Assembly: GCA_017537365.1 (NCBI GenBank)
Contig: JAFYKZ010000016.1
Coordinates: 1 to 64,000 of the forward strand
Source: Clostridia bacterium
GTDB taxonomy: Bacteria > Bacillota > Clostridia > Oscillospirales > Acutalibacteraceae
Length of the DNA: 64,000 nucleotides
Reading direction: 5' to 3'
Below the pieces are notes generated by a model. That model saw only the letters and a list, made by a program, of their open reading frames with translations, did not search any database and was not told where the DNA came from. A program made the position numbers and the translations under genes. Every line of letters begins with the position of its first letter. Position 1 is the stretch's first letter. Below are positions 33,072 through 41,745 of the stretch, piece after piece.

Positions 33072-34033
33072 AAGCTCTGCACCTGCCCTCCGTCATCGGT
33101 AGGTATAAATGCGGTATCGTATGCATCTTCTCCAAGGTCTTTTAAAATACCGTTATACTGTTCTGCATCCACACATTTCTTAATACCGAAATCCGCGCAC
33201 ATTTCTCTGATTTTATGAATGTTTGTATTTTCATCCGCTATTCGTGTGTTGGGTTCAAGCCAGGCAATTTCTTTTTCAAAGCAGGCGCATAGTATAGTCG
33301 GGTAACCGCCAGTCTGATCACATTGAAAATCCCCTGAATAATGTATTTCCAAATTCTCAATATCTCCAAGCATACCCTTTAATTTTTCATTATAGAAATA
33401 GATTTTATCGTGGTCCGCAAGGTCAATAAACGCCTGCTTTTCCGCTTCCATTTTTGCTATAAGTTCTTCTGCATTTGGCACTTTTTCCATAAACTGTTTT
33501 TTAAGATAATCTAAACCCAAACCGAATTCTATGGTCTGCACCGGAATGCCCAGAGCTTTCTCCATTGCTTCATGGAATATATCGAACTTAGGCACAATAA
33601 GTTTTGGCTCAAATAACTGCATTGCAGATATTTCCTCTGCAGTTTTAGTAAGATACCATTGGCTATCGCTGAATCTTACCGCCTGACCTGTTGTAAGTTC
33701 TCTTTTATCGAAACCGCCAAGCTCATTATTAACAAAATCCGTAAGCCAGGTGCCGCCAAATGCTTCATGAGTTCGTATTCTCCATATAGACAGCTTACCG
33801 ACATCCAGCTTTACTTTGTCATCAAAGGGATATAAAATACAGGTTCCGTCTTTATACTTAAATACCGAAACATTTTCGAATTTTGACCCTTCGAGCAATA
33901 TATTCTCTTTAGTAAGCTCGTTGTTTATACCATTAACCCAATCGGATGTTTCACCTCCGCAGCCAAGCAATATAAGACCTTGTTTATTATTCATTCTTTT
34001 AAGGTCTCCTGTTGAAATATTTGTTACATTCAT
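33068..34033 (-). CDS. Hypothetical polyvalent-type protein with QSL tail
   Basis: A 321-residue protein of unrecognised family. TGDLKRMNNKQGLILLGCGGETSDWVNGINNELTKENILLEGSKFENVSVFKYKDGTCILYPFDDKVKLDVGKLSIWRIRTHEAFGGTWLTDFVNN is a mixed alpha/beta domain that recurs in related elements. A coiled segment (LDYLKKQFMEKVPNAEELIAKMEAEKQAF) and a Cys-containing C-terminal module (GGYPTILCACFEKEIAWL) follow. It ends IPTDDGGQVQSL, a tail with Leu. Translational coupling on both sides (ATGA). Confidence 0.7.
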   Translation of the reverse strand: MNVTNISTGDLKRMNNKQGLILLGCGGETSDWVNGINNELTKENILLEGSKFENVSVFKYKDGTCILYPFDDKVKLDVGKLSIWRIRTHEAFGGTWLTDFVNNELGGFDKRELTTGQAVRFSDSQWYLTKTAEEISAMQLFEPKLIVPKFDIFHEAMEKALGIPVQTIEFGLGLDYLKKQFMEKVPNAEELIAKMEAEKQAFIDLADHDKIYFYNEKLKGMLGDIENLEIHYSGDFQCDQTGGYPTILCACFEKEIAWLEPNTRIADENTNIHKIREMCADFGIKKCVDAEQYNGILKDLGEDAYDTAFIPTDDGGQVQSL

Positions 34034-35298
34034 AGTTGCATTCCTCCAATATGTACTTCCTCATCTGCTTCCTCAGTTTCTTCCTCTGTCTCAGCAGGTT
34101 CATCATAAGGAACAGGTGTAAACAAGGGATTCTTTCCGTCTGATACAATGCCGTATCTCGTAAACGCAGCACCTTTAATCCGCATCAAATCTATACCTTC
34201 TTTAGTACCTTCAATATTTTGAAGCCAGCGATCATCTATCCGAGCATCCATATTATTAGAAAGATATTCCTTAAAATATTCACCCGAATTATCACAATAG
34301 TGTGCTAATTCATAATAATGCAGACGGCTTAATACATCCAAAGCTCCGTTAAGGGTATCTACTTTATGTCCCTCTAAAACTGCCTTGAATTTGATTTTAT
34401 CGAATTCTCTCGCCTTTTTGTATCCAAGTGCTATATCGTTCAGAGTAAAGATATTAAAACCTCCGGCAAAGGTTGTCATATTTATCTGCGATACAGCAGT
34501 TTTCATTTCATAACACATAGCTTCGTCAATCGGGCAATTGAGCTTTTCTTTTAATATATTTTCAAAATATTCAGAATCCACTGGCAGGTGCACCCATACT
34601 TTTTCTATGTTCTTAATTTCACGCACATCGTTTGTCGCTCTACCGAGCAATACGCTGAATACCGAATACTTTGATTCTTCATCATCAAATTCAGGTACGG
34701 TTTCGCTTATATATACCTCTTGCGGTTTATATTCACCTGCAACGACATAATATTTATCATAAAAAATACCGCCATCTGCCTTTTGCTGAAGTTCTCCTAC
34801 CTTTGCAACATTTAGCAAAGTCGGTTCAATTTCAGGTATCTCAGGCAATGCGGTATATAAGCTGTTTTCAATTGAAAACTTGCCAAGCTGTTCTAAATTG
34901 GTAACATACGAAGCAACCATTACATTTTCGTGTCCGTATGTCTTATTTATAAGGTCAATAGTATCTAGGCCGTCAAGGTGTTCTCCATCATTATGTTCCT
35001 TTTCAAAAATAGCATTAAGAGATATTAAAGCCTCATCCGACATACTTTGGAGTCTATGCGCTAAAAAATTAAGCTCTTTATATGACCAATTATTTATTCT
35101 TGTTCCAACAAGCGCTTTTAGATTAGGACTTTCGATAATACGCATAGATGTAAATGCATTTTCTCTGCCTGTAAGCCTTGCTCTATGCTTTAAATCGGTA
35201 ATTTCTGCAGCAGTTGCAGGAAAACCAATCCGGGCATATGTATAACCCTTTTCAAACGGTTTTTCTACCGATAACTCAATAGTTATATTTTTATTCAT
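34030..35298 (-). CDS. ArdA-like antirestriction protein with GMQL tail
   Basis: A 422-residue protein with ArdA-type modules. WSYKELNFLAHRLQSMSDEALISLNAIFEKE and TIDLINKTYGHENVMVASYVTNLEQLGKFSIEN match the NELN..A..L/NLTYN..Y.F..V.N.E.LG..Y pattern of ArdA, which mimics DNA to block type I restriction. A degenerate second unit is near DVLSRLHYYELAHYCDNSGEYFKEYLSNNM and ends FTRYGIV, like ArdA's final GYI. The acidic linker AETEEETEEADEEVHIGGMQL is the longest of the tail group. GGAGG inside it is the next RBS. Confidence 0.78.
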   Translation of the reverse strand: MNKNITIELSVEKPFEKGYTYARIGFPATAAEITDLKHRARLTGRENAFTSMRIIESPNLKALVGTRINNWSYKELNFLAHRLQSMSDEALISLNAIFEKEHNDGEHLDGLDTIDLINKTYGHENVMVASYVTNLEQLGKFSIENSLYTALPEIPEIEPTLLNVAKVGELQQKADGGIFYDKYYVVAGEYKPQEVYISETVPEFDDEESKYSVFSVLLGRATNDVREIKNIEKVWVHLPVDSEYFENILKEKLNCPIDEAMCYEMKTAVSQINMTTFAGGFNIFTLNDIALGYKKAREFDKIKFKAVLEGHKVDTLNGALDVLSRLHYYELAHYCDNSGEYFKEYLSNNMDARIDDRWLQNIEGTKEGIDLMRIKGAAFTRYGIVSDGKNPLFTPVPYDEPAETEEETEEADEEVHIGGMQL

Positions 35299-35301
35299 TA
35301 C

Positions 35302-36411
35302 TTAACCTCCGGTTATATTATATTTTTCATTTAATTCCTTAATCCTCTGTCCAATTGCGGCAATAACATTTACCGTTACTGCATTACCTGCTTGTTTATA
35401 CAAATGTCCGTCTGTAAGGCCAGCATCCACAGCCTTTTGGAACTGCTCATCCGTAAATCCTTGCAGCCGCCAACATTCAATGGGCATTAATCTTCTAACC
35501 CATCCGTGATGCCATACACCATGAACATCCTGCACGGTTATAGTGTACATAGGCTCATCAGGATTTTTAAACCATCTACCTTCCTGACGGGGTATTCTGT
35601 CAGGTGTGAGAAACGCTCTCGGTGCTTCTATGAATACCGCAGAATGTTCCCCTTTATGATTACTTATTCCTGAATCCTGACGGGCAGTAATGCAACGGGC
35701 ATCATAGGTAATAATAGGATCGGGATTGGCATCTATGAAATAGAGTCCGGTTTTTCCTCCTCCGCCGCCACCTCCGGCACAGAGTGTACAGGCGGTTCCG
35801 TCAATTGTGTAAACCCTGCTACCTTGTGAGCCTCCAATAAGTTCATGCAGAGTTTCTGCATTGCCTTGCTCGACAGGGAATACTTCGCCGGTGCATTTTC
35901 CTCCAAAATTTGCGACAATGTACAGGCGTTTTCTCGATTGCGGCACTCCGAAATTCGCGCTGTTAAGTACACACCATTCAACACCATACCCCAACTGAGT
36001 AAGCGTGGAGATGATGGTTTCAAATGTCCTGCCTTTGTCATGCGATAACAGTCCGGGGACGTTTTCGAGGAAAAGAAATGCAGGCCGTCTTTCTGCAGCG
36101 ATTCGGGCAATTTCAAAGAAGAGAGTGCCTCTTGTATCATCTGCAAATCCGAGTCGTTTTCCAGCAACGCTGAAACTTTGGCATGGAAAGCCGGCACATA
36201 TAAGGTCAACTCGTGGCAGGTCTTGGGGATTGATTGTTCTGGCATCATTAAAAAACATCTCACTTTCTTTTGGGTTATGTATTGCGTTATAGGCTATATT
36301 TGCGTATTTATCTATTTCGCAGTGACCGATGCATTCAAAACCGCCTACTCTTTCAAGTCCCGACCTGAATCCACCGATACCTGAAAACATATCAAAAAAT
36401 GGGATTGCCAT
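35302..36411 (-). CDS. DNA cytosine-5 methyltransferase
   Basis: About 369 residues from the ATG at 36411. FFDMFSGIGGFRSGLE is motif I, AGFPCQSFS (Cys ~77) the catalytic motif IV, FLFLENVPGLL motif VI and GVPQSRKRLYIV motif VIII; LTDGHLYKQAGNAVTVNV is motif X. A run of seven glycines (CAGGGGGGGKTG) lies in the target-recognition region. No partner endonuclease is seen, so it is an orphan methylase likely to protect DNA. It ends YNITGG, giving the RBS of the next gene; no tail. Confidence 0.95.
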   Translation of the reverse strand: MAIPFFDMFSGIGGFRSGLERVGGFECIGHCEIDKYANIAYNAIHNPKESEMFFNDARTINPQDLPRVDLICAGFPCQSFSVAGKRLGFADDTRGTLFFEIARIAAERRPAFLFLENVPGLLSHDKGRTFETIISTLTQLGYGVEWCVLNSANFGVPQSRKRLYIVANFGGKCTGEVFPVEQGNAETLHELIGGSQGSRVYTIDGTACTLCAGGGGGGGKTGLYFIDANPDPIITYDARCITARQDSGISNHKGEHSAVFIEAPRAFLTPDRIPRQEGRWFKNPDEPMYTITVQDVHGVWHHGWVRRLMPIECWRLQGFTDEQFQKAVDAGLTDGHLYKQAGNAVTVNVIAAIGQRIKELNEKYNITGG

Positions 36412-36456
36412 ACAGCATCCCACTCTCTCTTAACTATTAATTTTTTCCGTTTCACC

Positions 36457-36999
36457 TCACATTCCAAGAACCGGAGCTTCACCTTCGGTTATGTCATTAT
36501 TAAAATCAAACTTTACTCCTGCTTCCATAAACTTTTCGATTATATTGTCTTGAACACCTTTGGCAATATCGAAGCTGATATCACCGCTTTTAATTTCAAT
36601 GCCGAACTTCTCGCAGTATTTCTTAACCAAATCCCAACAGTCGTACTCAAGCTCATCAAAATAGCCCAATTCACTGCAGTCTATAGGCTCGATAGGAACA
36701 CTTATTATACATTCATCGCCAAAATCTACCACCCGTCTTTTAGCCATCTGTTCTTGTTCCAATTCCTCAGCAGTTAGTTTCCTGAAAGAATCAGCTTCCG
36801 GATCTAATGCTAACGTTCTGCCATTGTCCCAATGCATATGCAAATTACACTGGTCATCAATATGGTCTATAGTTCCCCTTGTACCCGATGGTACCGGATG
36901 ATGCGGATCATCCATATTTAGTAAAAGCACTCTAGTTCCTGGTGGATGCGAAATTCTATATTGCTCTGCTAATTTTTCTCGTCTTGTAAATTCGTTCAT
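36457..36999 (-). CDS. DUF4314-domain protein with Met tail
   Basis: A 180-residue protein. HPPGTRVLLLNMDDPHHPVPSGTRGTIDHIDDQCNLHMHWDNGRTLALDPEADSFRKL is DUF4314, a small beta-barrel of the SH3/KOW type found in mobile elements. The second half (IDCSELGYFDELEYDCWDLVKKYCEKFGIEIKSGDISFDIAKGVQDNIIEKFMEAG) is alpha/beta and unassigned. It ends NNDITEGEAPVLGM; the codons ATG TGA GGTG lead into the next RBS. GGAGG precedes the ATG. Confidence 0.82.
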   Translation of the reverse strand: MNEFTRREKLAEQYRISHPPGTRVLLLNMDDPHHPVPSGTRGTIDHIDDQCNLHMHWDNGRTLALDPEADSFRKLTAEELEQEQMAKRRVVDFGDECIISVPIEPIDCSELGYFDELEYDCWDLVKKYCEKFGIEIKSGDISFDIAKGVQDNIIEKFMEAGVKFDFNNDITEGEAPVLGM

Positions 37000-37070
37000 T
37001 ACATTTCCTCCAATTTTTTATTAGTTTTAATTAAACGGTTTATTTGTTCATATCGTATTCATCATATTGA

Positions 37071-37430
37071 TTATAAGGAAATTTGCATACCTTCTTCAGG
37101 TTCTATAAGCTTATTTAATCTTCCTGATATTTCAGACAATATTTCATCATCCGTTTCGCCTATGCAGTTCTCCAACGCATTATTAAGTGCCTCTGCCTGC
37201 TCTTTATTAAGCGCTAGGAATACGGGATAAGACTGATTAAATTTATAGAAGTCTTCGGGATTATTAATATATTCTCGGTATTTAATTTTACACAGCTCAT
37301 CATAGAATTTACCAAATCCTATACCGTCAGCTCGGCTGCTATCTTCCTCTATAAAAGCAAACCACTGTCGGCAGGCTTCATCAAGCATGCGATAATCTTC
37401 TTTGAATTGTTGTAAGCTCACAAGCATCAT
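37071..37430 (-). CDS. Hypothetical helical protein with QISL tail
   Basis: A 119-residue protein. LVSLQQFKEDYRMLDEACRQWFAFIEEDSSRADGIGFGKFYDELCKIKYREYINN and LALNKEQAEALNNALENC are amphipathic helices; no family is recognised. The tail IEPEEGMQISL resembles the QISLF end of the methylase-like protein at 15047 minus the final Phe. ATG preceded by GGGAGG in the codons of the upstream gene. Confidence 0.65.
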   Translation of the reverse strand: MMLVSLQQFKEDYRMLDEACRQWFAFIEEDSSRADGIGFGKFYDELCKIKYREYINNPEDFYKFNQSYPVFLALNKEQAEALNNALENCIGETDDEILSEISGRLNKLIEPEEGMQISL

Positions 37431-38279
37431 TTACATACCTCCCATTGACTGAGTATTTTGTGCAGCAAGAAAGTCATCCATCTCCTTTTCGGTATATAAA
37501 AAACAATCTTCACTGCCATACCAAAATATTACAAATAACTTTCCGTCTTCAGTATCAATGCATTCGCTCTCAACTGACTCTCCTATCCCATCGGCATTCT
37601 GCGAAGTAATGAAACTTTTGATTTTTTCAGTTTCTTCGGGTGTAAGAGGTTCAGTTGTCTTGACTTTTACTACGCCATAGAACATTTCGCCCTTATACTC
37701 CAAATCCCAATCGGCTGAAATAAGTTTCAATTTAAGCTCTTCATCGCCGTCATAGTATTCAGCCATATTTTTATTATCTCTTGACTTTACATTATCGAGA
37801 ATATTTTTTATATCATTCTCGACAGCTTTAAGATATACATCTCCAACCGTAAGCATATGACCGTCACCTTCGTCTATTACCCCTGTAAGCGGAAAGTAAA
37901 ACTTTTCTGTATGCGTTTCAAGGTCATCAAGATACTGTTTAACATCGGCAAATACATCATTTATACTATCGTATTGCTCATAAAGGATATCTGCCTCCAT
38001 CATACCTTTAATTTCGTCTGATGCTTTTGTAAGCAAATCTACCGCAACCCTTACAGTTACAAGGGTACTATCCTCACGAAACAATGGTATTAACTTATTA
38101 CCGAAATCGCTATCAGAATAAAGTTTAACTCTGATTTCATCTTCTTCATTGTCTTTGATATGTATATCTCCCGCAGGTTTTTCAATTCCTACTGACAAAA
38201 GCTGTTTGCTGATATCGTAATTGCTTGGGAATTTTATAATTACGGTATCATCTTTATACTGAATTATTGCTTTTAACAT
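37431..38279 (-). CDS. Hypothetical polyvalent-type protein with GGM tail
   Basis: A 282-residue protein. The first ~75 residues (KAIIQYKDDTVIIKFPSNYDISKQLLSVGIEKPAGDIHIKD...) look like the first module of the ArdA-like protein at 39351-40502 (I..FP....L...L..VG pattern), suggesting shared origin. Helical middle (YDSINDVFADVKQYLDDLETHTEKFYFPLTGVIDEGDG) and a beta-rich end follow. The tail is FLAAQNTQSMGGM; GGGAGG in it is the next RBS. AAAGGAGG precedes the ATG. Confidence 0.65.
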   Translation of the reverse strand: MLKAIIQYKDDTVIIKFPSNYDISKQLLSVGIEKPAGDIHIKDNEEDEIRVKLYSDSDFGNKLIPLFREDSTLVTVRVAVDLLTKASDEIKGMMEADILYEQYDSINDVFADVKQYLDDLETHTEKFYFPLTGVIDEGDGHMLTVGDVYLKAVENDIKNILDNVKSRDNKNMAEYYDGDEELKLKLISADWDLEYKGEMFYGVVKVKTTEPLTPEETEKIKSFITSQNADGIGESVESECIDTEDGKLFVIFWYGSEDCFLYTEKEMDDFLAAQNTQSMGGM

Positions 38280-38291
38280 ATTTTTCCTCCT

Positions 38292-38540
38292 TTACATTAT
38301 CATACTAGGTGCTTCGCTTGACTCTTGTTCAGCAATAAGCTGTTTTTCTTCAAGAACTGCATTTTTTAGAAAGAAATCGCTTGTGTTGTCGAGACCATTT
38401 ATCGATGTAGTCACTTCAAAACCGTCAATAACATCAGATTCATAAATTCTAATACTTTCAAGTATCTTTTCGGGAGTTATATCTGGATATTCTTCTTGGT
38501 CTATTTCTACATCTGCTGTAATTTTAAATTCAATTTTCAT
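38292..38540 (-). CDS. Small hypothetical protein with SMIM tail
   Basis: An 82-residue protein: KIEFKITADVEIDQEEYPDITPEKILESIRIYESDVIDGFEVTTSING is a beta-hairpin and helix, then an acidic, Q/E/S-rich end EKQLIAEQESSEAPSMIM. No family recognised. It has only a weak RBS (AGGCGG). The tail is clear and not explained by an overlapping RBS, because GGAGG for the next gene lies after the stop codon. Confidence 0.65.
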   Translation of the reverse strand: MKIEFKITADVEIDQEEYPDITPEKILESIRIYESDVIDGFEVTTSINGLDNTSDFFLKNAVLEEKQLIAEQESSEAPSMIM

Positions 38541-38553
38541 TTTTTATACCGCC

Positions 38554-39030
38554 TTATAAACTCAAATTTGCTACAGGTTCTTCTTCAGGAGCTTCTCCGT
38601 GAATATACAGCATTTTCTGATATTCTCTGCTATCAGCAAGGCACGTTACATTATCCATATACGAGAGTTCTTCAAACAACACCGAGCATTTTTTGAAACA
38701 ACCTATTTCAGCGTTAACTTCAATGTTCCATATTTCATCTGACAGCATAAGAACACCATGAAACATAAACGGATATTTTATGTCTTTTATAAATTCTTCC
38801 AACGGAACATCCAATTTTTCTATTTCAAATGTCTCAACATTACCGTCTTTAAATTCAAGGCCTCTCGCAACTATGCGCATATCATATCCGCAGTTTCTAC
38901 CATCAAGACGGTTTAATTCAAGCGAATCGACAAAACCCATACCCTCTTTAAGTTCTGTACTGTCGAATATCTTTCTCTGCGCGGGATCTGCTGTATTTTC
39001 TTTAAAAGATATTAAGTCTTCATAATTCAC
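38554..39030 (-). CDS. Hypothetical protein with NLSL tail
   Basis: A 158-residue protein starting at GTG (GGGAGG upstream). NYEDLISFKENTADPAQRKIFDSTELKEGMGFVDSLELNRLDGRNCGYDMRIVARGLEFKDGN is followed by a beta-rich region ending in LADSREYQKMLYIHGEAPEEEPVANLSL. The EAPEEEP linker plus NLSL is a Leu version of the tail. No family or active site is recognised. Confidence 0.65.
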   Translation of the reverse strand: MNYEDLISFKENTADPAQRKIFDSTELKEGMGFVDSLELNRLDGRNCGYDMRIVARGLEFKDGNVETFEIEKLDVPLEEFIKDIKYPFMFHGVLMLSDEIWNIEVNAEIGCFKKCSVLFEELSYMDNVTCLADSREYQKMLYIHGEAPEEEPVANLSL

Positions 39031-39048
39031 AATAGTACCTCCCTGAAC

Positions 39049-39345
39049 TTACATATTTATATCCATCAAAAGTTCTTTGCGTTCAACCAGGGAATGTAAA
39101 ATCTCCTGTTTTCGCATTTCACCTTTAATATCCGCATATTCCTTATTTGTCAGTTCTTCGCCAACTGACATAAGGTATTCAACGGTATCAAACTGGCTAT
39201 TCCTGAATGCGCCCATAATAAGAGAATGGCTTTCACCGAAAGCAAAATGCCGATTATTAATACTACCTCCGTTTTCATAGTAATTCCTCAATTTTTCCGT
39301 ATTGCCTGAACAGGCCCATTCCCATAATTTTTCGATATTTTCCAT
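39049..39345 (-). CDS. Ankyrin-like small protein with INM tail
   Basis: A 98-residue protein. LWEWACSGNTEKLRNYYENGGSIN and HSLIMGAFRNSQFDTVEYLMSVGEEL are two ankyrin-like repeats (helix, turn, helix, with the repeat spacing seen in A.N...V..LL..G). The C-terminus is basic-acidic and ends KELLMDINM. Ankyrins bind proteins; the partner is unknown. ATG follows GAGGAATGTAACTGTT, which overlaps the stop of the ArdA-like gene upstream. Confidence 0.65.
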   Translation of the reverse strand: MENIEKLWEWACSGNTEKLRNYYENGGSINNRHFAFGESHSLIMGAFRNSQFDTVEYLMSVGEELTNKEYADIKGEMRKQEILHSLVERKELLMDINM

Positions 39346-39350
39346 AACAG

Positions 39351-40502
39351 TTACATTCCTCCCATACTTATTCCTTCCATGCTAACAGAATACTTCTCTA
39401 AAACATAATCAATTGTCGTAAAAGGGTTCTTCATACTTACATAACCGCCGTTTACAAATTTGCCTTCCATGCCTTGCCTCAGCCACTCACCGAATTCATC
39501 ATATTTGATAAAGTCTTCAAGGTCGCTATGAACATTGTAATCACTATCATTTTCAACAAAGTACCTACCAACGTCCTCATCATCCTTAATATCTTCTATG
39601 AAAGTAAAATTATTAATTCCTTTAGCTAATGCGCATACGGTTTCACTATCCTCGTTACCTGCATACTCTGTGAGAGCCTGTAACTTCTTTAAATCAATAT
39701 CTGCATCGTTAATATAAAAAGCCACCTTATTAACAGCATAAAGTCCCTCTCTTACGAGAATTCTGTCAAGTAAGGCTTTGGTACCGCCAATATCTGTGCT
39801 GATATCGGTTATATCACACTTACATGCTTCTAAATTCGGCGCATCTAACCTTACCAATGCTTTAGAAATGCTCATATCATCATCGGGCAGATACACATAA
39901 TCTGTTTTGCCGTTAAAGCTTATCTCTGCAGTTAAAAGTCCGTTACCGATATAGTCGTATTCAGGAAAAGTTGTGCCGTCATATACCTCATGGAATTCTG
40001 CGCCGTCTATTGCTACAAGTAATCCTTTATCTGTTACATTAATTTTCCCTACACTAAGAATTTCTTTTCCTATTGAAGCAAAATCCATCTTTTCTGCTTC
40101 TGTTTGAGAAATAGCGCCTTGCTTAGAAAGAATATAATGTCTGCCAACCTTTTCCATATCGCTAACATCTTGTATAAGTGAATATCTATGTAGATTAAAG
40201 GTTGCATTTATTAAATCTTTAGGCATATCAAATTTATCAAACTTCACCGATTCAATAAATGTCGATAATTCGTTTCTGTCAAAGCTATGCATCCTTTTAG
40301 CCAGATAGTTAATCTCATCAAGGTTATGAAAAAAATTAAGTCTCAGCGGCAAGTCTGCAGGTTCAGAAACCTCTATTACAGATGCTTGAGCAGGCATTAT
40401 TTCTCCCATTCCAACTTCCTTAAGCTTTTCGTTAAGAACATTATCCGAACAAGGAAAAACTATCTCTGTCACTCGTTCCACTTTTATTTTTAAAGTAATC
40501 AT
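39351..40502 (-). CDS. ArdA-like antirestriction protein with MGGM tail
   Basis: A 383-residue protein. LPLRLNFFHNLDEINYLAKRMHSFDRNELSTFIES, DLINATFNLHRYSLIQDVSDMEKVGRHYILS and INNFTFIEDIKDDEDVGRYFVEN...LEDFIKYDEFGEWLRQGMEGKFVNGGYVS are two ArdA-type units; FVNGGYV mirrors ArdA's FT..GYI. ArdA proteins mimic B-DNA and inhibit type I restriction, protecting incoming DNA. It ends SVSMEGISMGGM, where GGGAGG is also the RBS of the next gene. GAGAGGAATAG precedes the ATG. Confidence 0.78.
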   Translation of the reverse strand: MITLKIKVERVTEIVFPCSDNVLNEKLKEVGMGEIMPAQASVIEVSEPADLPLRLNFFHNLDEINYLAKRMHSFDRNELSTFIESVKFDKFDMPKDLINATFNLHRYSLIQDVSDMEKVGRHYILSKQGAISQTEAEKMDFASIGKEILSVGKINVTDKGLLVAIDGAEFHEVYDGTTFPEYDYIGNGLLTAEISFNGKTDYVYLPDDDMSISKALVRLDAPNLEACKCDITDISTDIGGTKALLDRILVREGLYAVNKVAFYINDADIDLKKLQALTEYAGNEDSETVCALAKGINNFTFIEDIKDDEDVGRYFVENDSDYNVHSDLEDFIKYDEFGEWLRQGMEGKFVNGGYVSMKNPFTTIDYVLEKYSVSMEGISMGGM

Positions 40503-40505
40503 TTT

Positions 40506-41099
40506 CTATTCCTCTCTTTCATTTTTTATTGCTCTTATTCCAAATCTCTTTATACCCATAGCATTACAGATAAGACCAAAGGTTTCAGGATATATAAGTT
40601 GTTTATCGCATAAATCCGAAACAGTCATATATTTCGTTCCCAAATACATATCTTTTGCTGCACAAAGTAAGGTATATCCTTTGTAGGAAAGATTTCGTGT
40701 ATAAATACGGTTAAACAAAATTCCATTGTTACGAATGTATTTATAGGATGCTCTTTGGAGTTTATAATCAGCCGTTAAAAGATAAATAGCGGCAATCATT
40801 TTATGATTTTGAGGGTCCACCTTTCTTATTTTCTTTTCAAATGTACCTCTATGTCTTTCGCTTACAAAATCCATTACATATTCGCCTCTTTCTAATAAAT
40901 AATCATTAAGTCTTTTTCTGAACGCAGGGTGTCTGATATTTTGTGTTGCCATCACAATTAATTGCTTTCTTGTCTCATACATTGGTATATATTTAAAACC
41001 GCAGACAACTACAATTCCGTGTCCTCTCGGTTTAAAATTCGGCACTCCTCTCATTAAAAATTCTAATTCGCGCAAATCTTCATCTTCGGTAAAGAACAT
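40506..41099 (-). CDS. Conserved element protein, unknown
   Basis: A 197-residue basic protein: EDEDLRELEFLMRGVPNFKPRGHGIVVVCGFKYIPMYETRKQLIVMATQNIRHPAFRKRLNDYLLERGEY, then FVSERHRGTFEKKIRKVDPQNHKMIAAIYLLTADYKLQRASYKYI. Similar proteins occur in many Clostridia elements; I know of no assigned function. The high positive charge in the middle suggests nucleic-acid binding. It ends RAIKNEREE without the tail. A terminator-like hairpin lies 30 nt before its start. Confidence 0.65.
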   Translation of the reverse strand: MFFTEDEDLRELEFLMRGVPNFKPRGHGIVVVCGFKYIPMYETRKQLIVMATQNIRHPAFRKRLNDYLLERGEYVMDFVSERHRGTFEKKIRKVDPQNHKMIAAIYLLTADYKLQRASYKYIRNNGILFNRIYTRNLSYKGYTLLCAAKDMYLGTKYMTVSDLCDKQLIYPETFGLICNAMGIKRFGIRAIKNEREE

Positions 41100-41120
41100 A
41101 AACTTAATTCCTTTCTTGGA

Positions 41121-41165
41121 AATAATAAAGCCCCTGACTTAAAGGAGAAAAGAAAAGTCAGGGGC
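41121..41165 (-). terminator. Intrinsic terminator before the 197-residue gene
   Basis: GCCCCTGACTT (41130-41140) pairs with AAGTCAGGGGC (41155-41165), 11 bp, GC-rich; on the minus strand TTTATTATTT follows. It lies 27 nt after the upstream stop and 30 nt before the next ATG. Confidence 0.8.
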
Positions 41166-41192
41166 CAAAGGCATAATCATATTAAGTTGTAT

Positions 41193-41732
41193 TTACAATG
41201 TCTGAATAGTTTCGGTTTCGGTTTGAGGCTCAATATATACATTATCTTCGCACCAAGCCATTACAGCGCTAATACCGGTAATCGCCGTATCCATACTTTT
41301 ATTAAAGGAGGTTTTAAAACTTTTGAGCTCCATCTGTGCAGGAAAAGAAATACCGTCTAATCTTTCAAGCTTATTAATCACAGTGTTCATTTTAGTCAAC
41401 AAATCCATACTGTCATCTAAAATCTCATCTAAGCTGATTTCTTTTGGCACTGCATTCTTCTCTATGCTGTTACGAGGGAAGAACACACCTCTATCGTCAG
41501 GATTATTACGAATTGCATATACTCCGTGAGATACACGTTTGAGAAGACCATCATCTTTCATTACCTGATCTCTGAGAAACATTTCAAAATCTTTTCGGGT
41601 TATTTCAGCCGAACCGCCGCCGTTAAGATATGCCTCATAAATAGCGCCTGCACGGTAGTTTGTGTTTTCTTGCAGATGTCCGTCTATAAAATTCCGTAAA
41701 GTCTGCCACTTTGATTCTGTTTTCTGTGCCAT
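41193..41732 (-). CDS. Hypothetical protein with IQTL tail
   Basis: A 179-residue protein. KWQTLRNFIDGHLQENTNYRAGAIYEAYLNGGGSAEITRKDFEMFLRDQVMKDDGLLKRVSHGVYAIRN has the look of a winged-helix DNA-binding domain (HGVYAI as the wing). A second helical part (ILDDSMDLLTKMNTVINKLERL) follows. The end VYIEPQTETETIQTL has the acidic/Thr linker and Leu tip. AAGGAG precedes the ATG. A regulatory role is possible. Confidence 0.65.
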   Translation of the reverse strand: MAQKTESKWQTLRNFIDGHLQENTNYRAGAIYEAYLNGGGSAEITRKDFEMFLRDQVMKDDGLLKRVSHGVYAIRNNPDDRGVFFPRNSIEKNAVPKEISLDEILDDSMDLLTKMNTVINKLERLDGISFPAQMELKSFKTSFNKSMDTAITGISAVMAWCEDNVYIEPQTETETIQTL

Positions 41733-41745
41733 ACTTACCTACTCC

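Noticed and set aside
35733..36263. 176-residue frame inside the cytosine-5 methyltransferase gene
   Set aside because: Same strand, other frame, within a gene with all methyltransferase motifs intact; no RBS.
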